Of a stretch of 64,000 nucleotides of DNA, positions 54,820 through 63,205 are shown one piece after another. Made by a program: the position numbers and the translations under genes. Positions within the stretch are counted from its first letter, which is position 1, and each line of letters starts with the position of its first letter. Source of the DNA: Paenibacillus massiliensis subsp. panacisoli DSM 21345 (lineage in GTDB: Bacteria; Bacillota; Bacilli; Paenibacillales; Paenibacillaceae); the NCBI RefSeq assembly GCF_000426545.1, contig NZ_AUFO01000022.1:53813-117812 (forward strand). Reading direction: 5' to 3'. Under the pieces are notes generated by a model. The model was not told the DNA's origin. It did no database searches and worked only from the letters and a program-made list of their open reading frames with translations.

Positions 54820-55830
54820 GTGGAGCTTCAAGAGCTGGATCAGTTGCTGCGAACCAAAACAGAAATTGAACTGCTGCAACAGCAGAACAATGAGGTCTTC
54901 AATGACCTTTCTGCAAAATCGGAGGATGAACGATATTTCGACATGCAGCGAAACATTTATCGTATGCCAGCATCGTTTTTCTTTGATAAACATGATATTT
55001 TCATCAACAAGCACAACCGCTTCGCTCCGATGTTGGAGCACATGCACGAATTCATCGAGTTGAACTATGTATATTCCGGGACATGCAACCAGATCATAGC
55101 AGGGAGGGAAGTTCGGCTTGAGGAAGGCCAGATGTGCGTTCTGGATCGGGATGTACCTCATAGCATCGCTCCTCTAGGAGAGAACGATATCCTGATCAAT
55201 ATTTTACTGCAGAGGGAAACGATTTCCTCGTTGTTCCTGCAACGGTTGTCGAAGAAAAAAAGTGTAATCGGCGAATTTTTAGCCAACTCAGTGCTGCAGC
55301 ATCAACACTATGATCATTTCATTATTTTCAATTCACAGGGTCACGAGAACCTGCAGTACATTTTGCGAAGAATTTTGATAGAATACTTTTCAGAGCATGA
55401 TGATTCGATGGAATTGGTGAAGTCATACTTACAGATTGTGTTTGGAGAATTGGTCCGCGTATTGAAGAGCGAGCACAACATGCGCCTGAATGAACAGGAA
55501 AGTAACATAACGGCCATTCTGAATTACATAGAAGAGCACTATAGGGACCTGAGTCTGCAGCAATTATCGGATCATTTTAACTATAACAGTACATACTTGA
55601 GTAATAAGTTGAAAAAAGTAACCGGTCTAACGTACACGCAAATGATCGCGAACATCAGACTGAACGCAGCTTATTCATTAGTCGTAAATACGCAGCTGTC
55701 GTTTGAAGCTATCTTTAAACAAGTTGGATATGACAGCATGAGCTTTTTTTATAAAAAGTTCAAACAGGCTTACGGAGCCACTCCGCAGACTATTCGGAAC
55801 AAAGCGGTGAAAGAAAATAGAAATGAATGA
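54820..55830 (+). CDS. AraC-family transcriptional regulator with cupin sensor domain
   Basis: The 336-residue product has an N-terminal cupin-type sugar-binding domain (about 55-150, with HEFIELNYVYSGTC and RLEEGQMCVLDRDVPHSI) and a C-terminal pair of AraC helix-turn-helix motifs (about 240-335: LSLQQLSDHFNYNSTYLSNKLKKVTG and FEAIFKQVGYDSMSFFYKKFKQAYGATP). GTG 54820 is chosen because GGGAGGG lies before it; the frame opening at 54778 begins inside the preceding terminator. Its position suggests control of the rhamnosidase gene. Confidence 0.85.
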   Translation: MELQELDQLLRTKTEIELLQQQNNEVFNDLSAKSEDERYFDMQRNIYRMPASFFFDKHDIFINKHNRFAPMLEHMHEFIELNYVYSGTCNQIIAGREVRLEEGQMCVLDRDVPHSIAPLGENDILINILLQRETISSLFLQRLSKKKSVIGEFLANSVLQHQHYDHFIIFNSQGHENLQYILRRILIEYFSEHDDSMELVKSYLQIVFGELVRVLKSEHNMRLNEQESNITAILNYIEEHYRDLSLQQLSDHFNYNSTYLSNKLKKVTGLTYTQMIANIRLNAAYSLVVNTQLSFEAIFKQVGYDSMSFFYKKFKQAYGATPQTIRNKAVKENRNE

Positions 55831-55838
55831 TCCATTTT

Positions 55839-55888
55839 ATCGGTACAAGTTCTTGTTCCAAGCCAAGGACAAGAACTTGTACCGATTT
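55839..55888. repeat. inverted pair of the repeat also found at the Tn7-like end
   Basis: TCGGTACAAGTTCTTGT and its exact complement at 55869-55885 form a 17-bp dyad just after araC. The right half, 55865-55888, is identical over 24 bases to 58667-58690, which is part of the putative transposon end. It could be an araC terminator (only a weak TTTGCTT follows) or a relic of transposase binding sites. Confidence 0.7.
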
Positions 55889-55959
55889 GCTTGCATTACT
55901 TGAGCCCTATTGATAGTACCCATGTCAAGCATAAAGCAAGGGGGATACCTTTACTAATC

Positions 55960-56430
55960 CTAACTGTTAATTATGCTCTTGATGTTCTTAATAGTCGCAA
56001 AGTGCATTGCTTCATGGTAAATTAGAAAACCCAGTAACTGTTCTACCGTTGTAAAGGTAAGTCCTGTAGACGACTTGTAATGAGGTTCGATTTCTTCTTT
56101 CAATTTGCTTGAAAGTACCGATTCAACCCTTTCTATTTGTTCAGTTAACAAGCCAATTATTTGAGACATCGTTGGAGACTCTATATCCCAGTCAGAAGGT
56201 TTAGTTCCTGGATCAAACAACTTGCTAAAATTAGTAGGATATTTAGTTTCTTCCCCAGTAAGCTGGAAAGCGAATTTCTCATGTACAACATACATGTGGC
56301 CTAGATTCCATTTTATATTGTTTTTCAATCCTGCTGGGATAGTTTCCGCGGCAGATTCACTTATGCTACTCACATAATCCACTGCCTGACGGCGAACAAA
56401 TCCCAATTGATCTACGACAAAATTACTCAA
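55960..56430 (-). CDS. DinB-family protein
   Basis: The 156-residue product fits the DinB/YfiT four-helix bundle with conserved histidines in IKWNLGHMYVVHEKFAFQL and in GFLIYHEAMHFATIKNI. Such proteins are presumed metal-dependent and act in the cytosol, often linked to thiol cofactor or stress; no substrate can be assigned. It is convergent with araC and lies downstream of the DUF1348-like gene on the same strand, with a 113-base gap. Confidence 0.78.
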   Translation of the reverse strand: MSNFVVDQLGFVRRQAVDYVSSISESAAETIPAGLKNNIKWNLGHMYVVHEKFAFQLTGEETKYPTNFSKLFDPGTKPSDWDIESPTMSQIIGLLTEQIERVESVLSSKLKEEIEPHYKSSTGLTFTTVEQLLGFLIYHEAMHFATIKNIKSIINS

Positions 56431-56543
56431 GATTTTGAACCTCCCGTAAAGTCACTTTATTCAAGGATGTAACCTCATAACCTTAACTCACCAAATACCT
56501 CAGTAACGAGAGGAGTTACGTCAGATTTTCAAAACAGTGCAAG

Positions 56544-57005
56544 TTACAGGTTTAACTCGCTTAGGCTTGGATGTTCAGCGGGACGCGAGCCAAGAGGCCA
56601 ATGAAATTTGCGTTCCTCTTCCTTGATCGGCATGTCATTAATCGAAGCAAATCTACGCTTCATCAGGCCGTCGTCAGCGAATTCCCAATTCTCGTTCCCA
56701 TACGATCTGAACCAATTGCCACTATCATCATGCCATTCATATGCGAATCTTACAGCAATACGGTTATCCGTAAATGACCAAAGCTCCTTGATAAGTCGGT
56801 AGTCCAGCTCTTTGGCCCATTTTCTAGTTAGTAAAGAGACAATTTCTTGGCGGCCTGTGATAAATTCACTCCGATTTCTCCAATAACAATCCTCAGTATA
56901 TACAAGTGAGACGCGCTGGGGATCTCGGCTATTCCAGCTGTCTTCTGCCATCCGGGTTTTTTGGATTGCCGTTTCAAGAGTGAATGGGGGAGTTAAATTG
57001 TTCAT
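56544..57005 (-). CDS. SnoaL/NTF2-like protein (DUF1348 type)
   Basis: A 153-residue protein of the NTF2-like fold. [21 protein letters not shown], then [29 protein letters not shown] and [17 protein letters not shown] are typical of the DUF1348 group, small proteins of unknown function often under TetR-type control. Start ATG 57005 behind GAGGAAA. Its promoter at 57038-57066 holds a palindromic AAACCAATCGGTTT in the spacer, so it is probably repressed by a TetR-family protein not encoded next to it. Confidence 0.78.
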   Translation of the reverse strand: MNNLTPPFTLETAIQKTRMAEDSWNSRDPQRVSLVYTEDCYWRNRSEFITGRQEIVSLLTRKWAKELDYRLIKELWSFTDNRIAVRFAYEWHDDSGNWFRSYGNENWEFADDGLMKRRFASINDMPIKEEERKFHWPLGSRPAEHPSLSELNL

Positions 57006-57037
57006 TAAATTTCCTCGCTTTCTGTACCGTTTGTGTT

Positions 57038-57066
57038 AGTATAAACCGATTGGTTTAGATATGCAA
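57038..57066 (-). promoter_or_regulatory. TetR-type promoter, copy A
   Basis: On the minus strand TTGCAT (57066-57061), 17 bases, TATACT (57043-57038). The spacer contains AAACCAATCGGTTT, a near-perfect palindrome. The whole block is repeated at 58381-58432 (copy B). Confidence 0.65.
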
Positions 57067-57184
57067 GTTAATATTATTCCAAAGCGAGCACAAAAGGTTA
57101 TTCCTTCAGAACTTTAAACTATTTCTTTTAAGGATGCACGATCTCTCAAATGTCGAATCGGTTCATATTCATAATGTACCAAGT

Positions 57185-57216
57185 AGCTACTATCTTATGC
57201 ATAGTGGCTCTTTTTG
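57185..57216 (+). terminator. orphan plus-strand terminator
   Basis: AGCTACTAT / ATAGTGGCT (one G-U pair) then CTTTTTG. No intact plus-strand gene precedes it; perhaps left from a lost divergent gene. Confidence 0.45.
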
Positions 57217-57236
57217 TATATCAACGATTGTAATAA

Positions 57237-57278
57237 TCAAAAAAGCAGAACACCCATACGAAGAGGGGTGTCTGCTTG
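57237..57278 (-). terminator. terminator of the alpha/beta hydrolase gene
   Basis: On the minus strand AAGCAGACACCC and GGGTGTTCTGCTT pair with one bulge and are followed by TTTTTT. Confidence 0.75.
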
Positions 57279-57321
57279 TTTCACTTTGTGCTTTTTGCTA
57301 AAATTTTCAGCCTAGTTAAAC

Positions 57322-58158
57322 TTAACCCTGCAAAAATTCAATCAATGCTGCGTTAAATTGATCAGAGTGGGTCGCATTAAATCCGTGTGGTCCACCTTCG
57401 ACAACCACCAGACGGCTACCAGGGATGGATTCATGAGTACGCTGTCCACTCACCTCCAAAGGCACGATGGCATCTGAATCACCATGGATAACCAGTGTTG
57501 GAATATTGAATTTCTCCAGATCCTGACGGAAATCGGTAAGGGCAAAGGCAGCAATACAATCCAAGGTACCTTTAGGAGAAGCCAGAGATGCAATATCCCG
57601 GTTATAGATACGGAATGGTTCGCTTACGAGATCTGTACGGTCTCCTGCAGCGAAAAAGTTGTTTGTGAAACCGTCCAGGAATGCCAGACGATCCGCTTTT
57701 ACCCCATTTTGGAATTCTGCAATAGTTGCATCATCCAATCCTCCTTGAGGATTATCTTCGGTTTTATAAAGATAAGGAGGGACTGCTCCTGCAAATACGG
57801 CTTTGGAAACGCGTTCTGTTCCGTATGTTCCCACATAACGTGCTACTTCGCCGCCACCCATGGAGAATCCGACTAGTGTGGCATCGCGCAGATCAAGGTG
57901 CAGAATCAATTTATGTAAATCCGAAGCAAAGGTATCATAGTCATAGCCATCCCAAGGTTGGGAAGACTGGCCAAATCCACGACGGTCATACGTGATAACA
58001 CGGTAGCCCGCTTCAATCAGGGCAGGAACTTGCTTCTCCCAGGATCGTCCACTCAAAGGCCAGCCATGAATCAGGATGATGGGTTTTCCCGCTCCATGAT
58101 CTTCATAATACAGTTCAATTGGTTGAGCATTCTCTTCGCCTACATTTACTTTAGCCAT
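57322..58158 (-). CDS. alpha/beta hydrolase, non-heme chloroperoxidase-like
   Basis: A 278-residue alpha/beta hydrolase. Seen: oxyanion-hole HGWPLSG, nucleophile elbow GFSMGG (Ser99), acid Asp in HGDSDAIVPLE, and catalytic His in GGPHGFNATH. The YDRRGFGQSSQPW and late FNATHSDQFNAAL segments place it with the non-heme chloroperoxidase/esterase group. The true substrate is unknown. A promoter is present on the minus strand (TTGACA, 17 bases, TACAAT) just upstream at 58197-58225. It is monocistronic with a terminator at 57237. Confidence 0.85.
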   Translation of the reverse strand: MAKVNVGEENAQPIELYYEDHGAGKPIILIHGWPLSGRSWEKQVPALIEAGYRVITYDRRGFGQSSQPWDGYDYDTFASDLHKLILHLDLRDATLVGFSMGGGEVARYVGTYGTERVSKAVFAGAVPPYLYKTEDNPQGGLDDATIAEFQNGVKADRLAFLDGFTNNFFAAGDRTDLVSEPFRIYNRDIASLASPKGTLDCIAAFALTDFRQDLEKFNIPTLVIHGDSDAIVPLEVSGQRTHESIPGSRLVVVEGGPHGFNATHSDQFNAALIEFLQG

Positions 58159-58196
58159 GGAAAATCCCTCCGTTAGTAATTATATTTTAGTTTAAA

Positions 58197-58225
58197 TTGT
58201 ACATATGCAATCTTCCATTGTCAAT
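58197..58225 (-). promoter_or_regulatory. promoter of the alpha/beta hydrolase gene
   Basis: On the minus strand TTGACA (58225-58220), a 17-base spacer and TACAAT (58202-58197), 39 bases before the start codon. Confidence 0.65.
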
Positions 58226-58256
58226 TTTATCCAATGATTGCCGTTTGAAGTGATTA

Positions 58257-58360
58257 TTAGGAGATCGTACACATTGTAATAATGTGAGGCGCTACGATAC
58301 ATACAATCAATAACAGAAGCTTTGTCTGGCTCAGAAACATGAATGGGAAGGCTTGTTCAT
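58257..58360 (-). pseudogene. decayed gene start or tiny membrane peptide behind promoter copy B
   Basis: Behind promoter copy B and an AGGAGA site, ATG 58360 opens a frame that stops after nine codons (MNKPSHSCF). One frame over, from ATG 58340 to TAA 58257, 27 codons read a single membrane helix (MFLSQTKLLLLIVCIVAPH). Either a gene has been cut down and frameshifted, or a small membrane peptide is made. No homology is recognised. Confidence 0.35.
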
Positions 58361-58392
58361 AAAATCTCCTCACTTTCTATACCGTTTGTGAT

Positions 58393-58421
58393 AGTATATA
58401 CCGATCGGTTTATAGTTGCAA
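58393..58421 (-). promoter_or_regulatory. TetR-type promoter, copy B
   Basis: On the minus strand TTGCAA (58421-58416), 17 bases, TATACT (58398-58393), with AACCGATCGGT in the spacer, a palindrome typical of TetR-family operators. The surroundings (58352-58440) resemble 57001-57080 closely, including the ribosome site and ATGAAC start. Confidence 0.65.
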
Positions 58422-58638
58422 GTTAATATCGCAACTAAGCTTATTTTGCAGCCTGCAACGAACATCTATGGAGAAGGAATCAAAGAATCAGAAATACAGA
58501 GAATGCTTTTAATAGATTTTGTTGAAAATAGCGGGGATTAAATTCCAGACACCGCTGCTTTTTTAATACTTCTTCACAAAACTCGTATTTTGTACATATG
58601 TATTAAGATCCTTTAGTTATAAGCTTGTCCTCGGTTCC

Positions 58639-58692
58639 TGTCGGATGACAAGAACTTATACCGTTAAAGGACAAGAACTTGTACCGATTTCC
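58639..58692 (+). mobile_element. putative Tn7-like transposon end with two transposase-binding repeats
   Basis: TGTCGGAT (58639-58646) is followed directly by GACAAGAACTTATACCG (from 58647) and GACAAGAACTTGTACCG (from 58670), head to tail with a 23-base period. Ends of Tn7 and relatives have this plan: TGT plus five bases, then a TnsB site starting GACAA, then further sites. It lies 36 bases beyond the terminator of the tns operon, with the sites pointing into the element. A 5-base target duplicate would be GTTCC (58634-58638), but the other end is outside the window. Confidence 0.6.
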
Positions 58693-58724
58693 GTACCCTT
58701 TCTGCTTTGGATATTTAAAGCATC

Positions 58725-58762
58725 AAAAAAAACCGTAAATCATTTTCAGATTAACGGTTTCA
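58725..58762 (-). terminator. terminator of the tns operon
   Basis: On the minus strand AAACCGTTAATC and GATTTACGGTTT pair with one mismatch, followed by TTTTTT. It abuts the stop codon of the last small gene. Confidence 0.8.
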
Positions 58763-58951
58763 AAAATTCAACTTTTTCACATATTCCTCGACTGTTTTTT
58801 GAAGCATCTTATGCTCATTACTTGGATCACTCATGATTAGCATTGTAGTTTTTTGTGGTGTGTATGATACCATCGATTGAATATCATGTTTAGCACCTTC
58901 ATGCTGATAGGGGCAATCACATTTGTTTAGCAACAGCTCTTTGCTTTTCAT
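58760..58951 (-). CDS. 63-residue protein coupled to tniQ, unknown function
   Basis: The ATG overlaps the tniQ stop as ATGA, and the TGA lies directly against the operon terminator, so this is the planned fifth gene of the operon and not a chance ORF. The product starts MKSKELLLNKCDCPYQHEG, with C11, C13 and H17 as a possible metal or redox site, then QSMVSYTPQKTTMLIMSDPSNE, and ends in a basic helix (KTVEEYVKKLNF). It is far too short for TnsE and has no zinc-finger or helix-turn-helix that I recognise. The location suggests a role in transposition or its regulation; this is inference. Confidence 0.65.
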   Translation of the reverse strand: MKSKELLLNKCDCPYQHEGAKHDIQSMVSYTPQKTTMLIMSDPSNEHKMLQKTVEEYVKKLNF

Positions 58952-60237
58952 ATGGTAAATTCAATGCTGCTTGATGAACTGCTCTCATTAAAGTTGTATT
59001 TAAAAGCTACATTCGGGAAAGACCGATCTCTCATATCCTCAATTTCGCTCCAAGAAGGTACGCTGATTTCCTTACTTCTCTTCCCTGCGATCGCCAACCA
59101 AGCACAAAAGAAATTCTTACAGAACTGCATAACCAGTTTTTCAAGAATCCAAGAAAGAACCTTCACATCAAGAGTACTATGGATTTTCATTTGATATCTG
59201 GCAACCTGGTCAACGAAATACTCCAGGATGTCTCTGATTATTAGTGGCGCTGTATCAGAAATCAAGTTAGTTCTTAAAGAATTGAAGCCATAGAAATGTT
59301 CCTCCTTTAAGAGAGATTTTCTCCAAAAGACATAAGTGTATGCATAGGGGCAAATTTCAGGGAATGCAGCCGTTTTATCAGATTTTCTAAGTTCCATTAA
59401 TTGAGAAATGCAATGTTGATGGTATTGAAGTGAATCCTGGAATAGTTGCTCTACAACTTGCTGAAATGCATTAGAACAAACTTGCTGTAAATCTTTTTGA
59501 CAACGGTTAGAGAAATATTCAAGTCTGTGCATGGGTTCTACTGAAATAAAATGTTTAATTTCCTCAGGGTCAGTATTTATTAATAGCTTCAGGTTACAAT
59601 GTTGTGCATGAATTATCCATTTGGAATGCATGTTTGCTGTCTTCATGTTTGCTTGAAGCCACAATAGAACTGTTTGATTTAATTGATTAGGCGGCCTCCA
59701 CTCGTTCCAACTGGATCTATGAAAGTTAGCAAGGGCATATCCACACTTGCAATGAAATGCATGTTCTAACTGTTTATTAGACAACAAAAAGGGTATCGTT
59801 GCCCTGCAGTCCGGACAAAAGTTAGTCAATTTAAGATCATGAAATGCACATTCATCGAAAAGTTTAAACTGATGAAACCATGAATGAAACCCTCCCTCTA
59901 TACATTTCGGACACCAGTGCAAATCTCTATGGAACCAATGCTCCCAAGAACTATATAAATCAGAAAATGGTGCTATCAACGACTGAATGATCTTATGACT
60001 GTGTTCTAGTAAGTTGAAATTCAGTGCATGATGAAGATTTTCAAGATGGAAACCACTTAAGTACAATAGTTCTCTCTGCTTGTCTCCTATGTGATGTTTA
60101 ATTTTTTTTACTTCTATACTGCCAAAGACTTGTAGAATCTCGTTACGATCTGCAAGGTTTACCAAAGCTAATTTTTCAAATACAGACCAAGGTGATTCGT
60201 ATTCGTGGATCCATCCTTCTCTCCATACGATATTCAT
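58948..60237 (-). CDS. tniQ: TniQ/TnsD-family target-selection protein
   Basis: A 429-residue TniQ-domain protein that would choose the target site and recruit TnsC. The N-terminal TniQ domain starts WREGWIHEYESPWSVFEKLALVN, followed by zinc-binding pairs: C109/C112 (HWCPKC), C130 with H133, C141/C144 (FCPDC) and C163/C165 (HCKCG). The C-terminal 250 residues are presumably DNA-binding. It is longer than the TniQ of CRISPR-associated elements and a little shorter than Tn7 TnsD. The start overlaps the tnsC stop by one base (TAATG). No tnsE and no CRISPR genes are seen in the window. Confidence 0.85.
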   Translation of the reverse strand: MNIVWREGWIHEYESPWSVFEKLALVNLADRNEILQVFGSIEVKKIKHHIGDKQRELLYLSGFHLENLHHALNFNLLEHSHKIIQSLIAPFSDLYSSWEHWFHRDLHWCPKCIEGGFHSWFHQFKLFDECAFHDLKLTNFCPDCRATIPFLLSNKQLEHAFHCKCGYALANFHRSSWNEWRPPNQLNQTVLLWLQANMKTANMHSKWIIHAQHCNLKLLINTDPEEIKHFISVEPMHRLEYFSNRCQKDLQQVCSNAFQQVVEQLFQDSLQYHQHCISQLMELRKSDKTAAFPEICPYAYTYVFWRKSLLKEEHFYGFNSLRTNLISDTAPLIIRDILEYFVDQVARYQMKIHSTLDVKVLSWILEKLVMQFCKNFFCAWLAIAGKRSKEISVPSWSEIEDMRDRSFPNVAFKYNFNESSSSSSIEFTI

Positions 60238-61220
60238 TATCTATCTCCTTTATGTGCCAAAGCCATGTAAATTTCAGATTCAATGTAGCCGGTAAGCTTT
60301 ATGGAATCAAGCCACTGTTGAGCTGAGATCCATTCAAGATGCTCCCCATTTGTTCCATAAATTTTCAAGGCGTTCTCAACAGCATACGTAAAGTATTCCA
60401 TAGGGATTTCAAGTTTTGAATTCACACCATGTTCTCTGCGAAGATTTTGGAATTGATTAAAAATTACACCAGCATCTTTTTCTAATCGCAGCCCTTTCTC
60501 ATATCCTTTTGGAAAAAAATATCTCGTGAAGCTCCAATCACTATTTTCAGGATACGCAGAGATCTCTGGTGAATCGTAGCATCGAAGAACAGCTTTGATA
60601 TCTTCTAAGGAGGTAATACCGAAAAAACGATGTTCATGTGTCATAAATCTTCCAATGATTTGAGATTTACGTTGCTCTAGAAAGAATGTTCTTCTAGTCA
60701 ACAATTCTTCTTGACCTACGCAAATTACAGTCATACTGATTTTCGCACGATCTAGTTGATTGTAGATGTCCATTAACCAATGATAATGTGATTCTGTTAA
60801 GTGATGTGCCTCATCCATAATTAAAATCGCTCTTCTTAAACGAGACTCGGATTTTTCTTTGAGTAAATTGACAATTTGATTTCGCATTTCACCAGGTTTT
60901 CGTCTAGCGACAAACGGAAATTCAAAATCATAAAGAAGATCAGCATAAAATTTCTCTTCACTTGGAAATCGATATGTGTTGCTGTTGGCTATGAATATTG
61001 GAATTGGTGCATTTATAAATTGTGACAAATTCTCTAATGCAAACTTTAATGCATAGGTCTTTCCAAGACGTGGCCTACCATAGACAATCATTCCTGGTAA
61101 TCGGTTCAGTACAATTTTTTTGAGGTTATCCATTAAACGGAGTACTTCTTTGGTCGGGAGTAAATAATGTCCGACTTCAACAGGATGTGTTCCAACAGGT
61201 ATCTGATTTTCCAATGACAT
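60237..61220 (-). CDS. tnsC: TnsC-like AAA+ ATPase of transposition
   Basis: A 327-residue AAA+ regulator that links the target selector to the transposase. Walker A is GRPRLGKT (48-55), Walker B is AILIMDEAHH (Asp136, Glu137), and a sensor segment (ISMTVICVGQEEL) follows. Length is typical of compact Tn7-like TnsC/TniB proteins and well below the 555 residues of Tn7 TnsC. AAAGGAG precedes the ATG, and the gene begins 8 bases after tnsB. Confidence 0.9.
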   Translation of the reverse strand: MSLENQIPVGTHPVEVGHYLLPTKEVLRLMDNLKKIVLNRLPGMIVYGRPRLGKTYALKFALENLSQFINAPIPIFIANSNTYRFPSEEKFYADLLYDFEFPFVARRKPGEMRNQIVNLLKEKSESRLRRAILIMDEAHHLTESHYHWLMDIYNQLDRAKISMTVICVGQEELLTRRTFFLEQRKSQIIGRFMTHEHRFFGITSLEDIKAVLRCYDSPEISAYPENSDWSFTRYFFPKGYEKGLRLEKDAGVIFNQFQNLRREHGVNSKLEIPMEYFTYAVENALKIYGTNGEHLEWISAQQWLDSIKLTGYIESEIYMALAHKGDR

Positions 61221-61228
61221 CTTCTCCT

Positions 61229-63205
61229 TTAATACATCTTGGTTTTAAATTGTTTTAATAAGCGTTCGTAATCATCCATCTCGTTTTGCTTTACCCTTAT
61301 GATCTGTTCTTCACGAACTTTATCTAATATTTCATACTGTGCTTTTGCTTCCTCCAATGCTATGGTTTGTTCCCCAGTTGGATCCGATGGTTTTTGTTTA
61401 CTAACCTCATTCACTTGAGTGATCTTATTCGTCGATTTTTTCAGATTTTTTTGACTCATAAGGTAATCAGTATAAACAAAAATAGGGTCATCCCAAGTCG
61501 TGTGATGCATTAGATTTCGCGAAACTAATGAATTGATTGCACGTCTCGTTTGTAAGGAGTGCGGAGTTAGTGACCATCTTCCACTAACTGTTAAATAACC
61601 AAATTCACTACCATCTGGAAGAAAAGCTTTTAATATACGAAGATCGTCAACATTTACATGAAGAATCAGCTCGGTATTCAATAAATAGGCTGAATCAGCA
61701 AGTTTTTCACTTCGATATTCCGCGCCTTCATATTGAATATAAGGCTTTCTTCCAGAATTTAGTGCCCCTCTAACCGTTCGTTTTATTGTCGTCTGCATAA
61801 ATAACATCTCCGATCTTTTTTCTTCCTCTAAGCGCCTAGGGAGTAAACCTGTTATTTGTATTCTCTTTTCAAGAAGTTCAAGAGGCGCTTGATGATATAT
61901 TCCTCCATGAGGTGTACCATTGTAATTCGAAATCATTACATCAACAAGTTGCAATAAATGATCGTATGTTATGTTTAAATGAAGCGCTTTCTCTTCAGGG
62001 TTGTTTCGTCTAGGGTCATCCGGCCCGCTGCCCGTTGTATTTGGCAATCGATGAAACAGGTTTTCGGCTAAGTTTTTGAAAAATCTCTCAATAACTCCTC
62101 TTCTCATGGGAAGTGCTACCGGACCGAAGTTCAGAGTACATCCAACTAGGTTCATTAGTCGATCCTGTACCATTATTGCGTAGTGAGATTTGGCGTTATC
62201 TAGACAGATCACATCCCAAACTGCCCATTCTAACTCAGGAAACTTTTCTGTTGGAAAACCACCAGGAGGGTTATATGACAACCCAGGGATTGTCAATTCT
62301 AGCCGCTTATGTGGCATAACTGCATTACGTACACAGTGCATAACGTCACTTGCCCCGTACTCCCTATTTAAACAAATTGAATATCCCAAAATGTTACGAG
62401 TACTCACATCAATAATGGTAAGAATCCAGAAACGCTCCAGCGTCATAGTCACGAGATCTCCATCTGGTGTATTTAGATCTACAGTAAAAAAACCGTCAAT
62501 TCGATGAGCATCAAATTGAACTTTCTGAAATGGGAATAGGTTAGAAAGTTGGTTTTGATCTTCCTCCCCTACTCGGTTTGCTCTTTGAAATGCATCGTAA
62601 CCATAGCGAGCTGCTGACTTTCTGAAATTTTGCTGGGCTAATTCCTTAATGTACCGTTGTAAGGCCTTATATCCCATCCATTTTGTATTTAAAGGGTACT
62701 CAGAAAGTGTTATTCCTTTTTTCCGGCACTGCTCAATAAAGCGCTTGTGAATGTGTTTAACTTTCATGACCGGTTCCAATGAACGCTTTTTTCTACCTAA
62801 GAATAGATCTTCCACCAAGTCCTTAATGTCTGGATGCATGTCCAGAAAACGATTGAATTCTCCAGTTTTTCGCTCTTTATTTCTTTTTTCGCTGAATAAA
62901 TCTAGTTCGTAGGTTTTTACATTTTTTTGTGGAATCAATCCTCGAAAACCTAAAACAACACCGTATTGATCGTACTGAATACATCTTCGAAATAATCTTC
63001 TCAAGTTGCGAGGTGAAACTCCGGTTGTGTGTTGAATGATATCTAGACTTTCTCTTCGGAAATACATTAAAACGGCTTTTTTACGCTGTATATAAACAGC
63101 ATGAGCAGACTCATTTAATACATTCTCATCCACTGAGGGCCAAAATTCTGGATTAGCTTGCTCAGGTTCTAATCCATCCTGCTCATATATTCGTGATCTG
63201 CTCAC
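61229..63205 (-). CDS. tnsB: TnsB-like DDE transposase
   Basis: The 658-residue product is a Mu/Tn7-type integrase that binds the element ends and joins 3' ends to the target. The catalytic triad is Asp232 (VQFDAHRID), Asp336 (ICLDNAKSHY) and Glu373 (RRGVIERFFKNL). N-terminal helix-turn-helix regions (about 45-80) and a C-terminal beta domain with LELLEKR before it are as expected. GTG 63205 is taken as start, overlapping the tnsA stop as GTGA, with GGAGG 10 bases upstream; a GTG at 63214 is too close to that site. Base composition is more AT-rich than the purine operon. Confidence 0.92.
   Translation of the reverse strand: MSRSRIYEQDGLEPEQANPEFWPSVDENVLNESAHAVYIQRKKAVLMYFRRESLDIIQHTTGVSPRNLRRLFRRCIQYDQYGVVLGFRGLIPQKNVKTYELDLFSEKRNKERKTGEFNRFLDMHPDIKDLVEDLFLGRKKRSLEPVMKVKHIHKRFIEQCRKKGITLSEYPLNTKWMGYKALQRYIKELAQQNFRKSAARYGYDAFQRANRVGEEDQNQLSNLFPFQKVQFDAHRIDGFFTVDLNTPDGDLVTMTLERFWILTIIDVSTRNILGYSICLNREYGASDVMHCVRNAVMPHKRLELTIPGLSYNPPGGFPTEKFPELEWAVWDVICLDNAKSHYAIMVQDRLMNLVGCTLNFGPVALPMRRGVIERFFKNLAENLFHRLPNTTGSGPDDPRRNNPEEKALHLNITYDHLLQLVDVMISNYNGTPHGGIYHQAPLELLEKRIQITGLLPRRLEEEKRSEMLFMQTTIKRTVRGALNSGRKPYIQYEGAEYRSEKLADSAYLLNTELILHVNVDDLRILKAFLPDGSEFGYLTVSGRWSLTPHSLQTRRAINSLVSRNLMHHTTWDDPIFVYTDYLMSQKNLKKSTNKITQVNEVSKQKPSDPTGEQTIALEEAKAQYEILDKVREEQIIRVKQNEMDDYERLLKQFKTKMY

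Noticed and set aside
57080..57302. Long start-less plus-strand open stretch upstream of the DUF1348 gene
   Set aside because: It runs through two terminator hairpins and has no recognisable motif; considered chance opening in AT-rich DNA.
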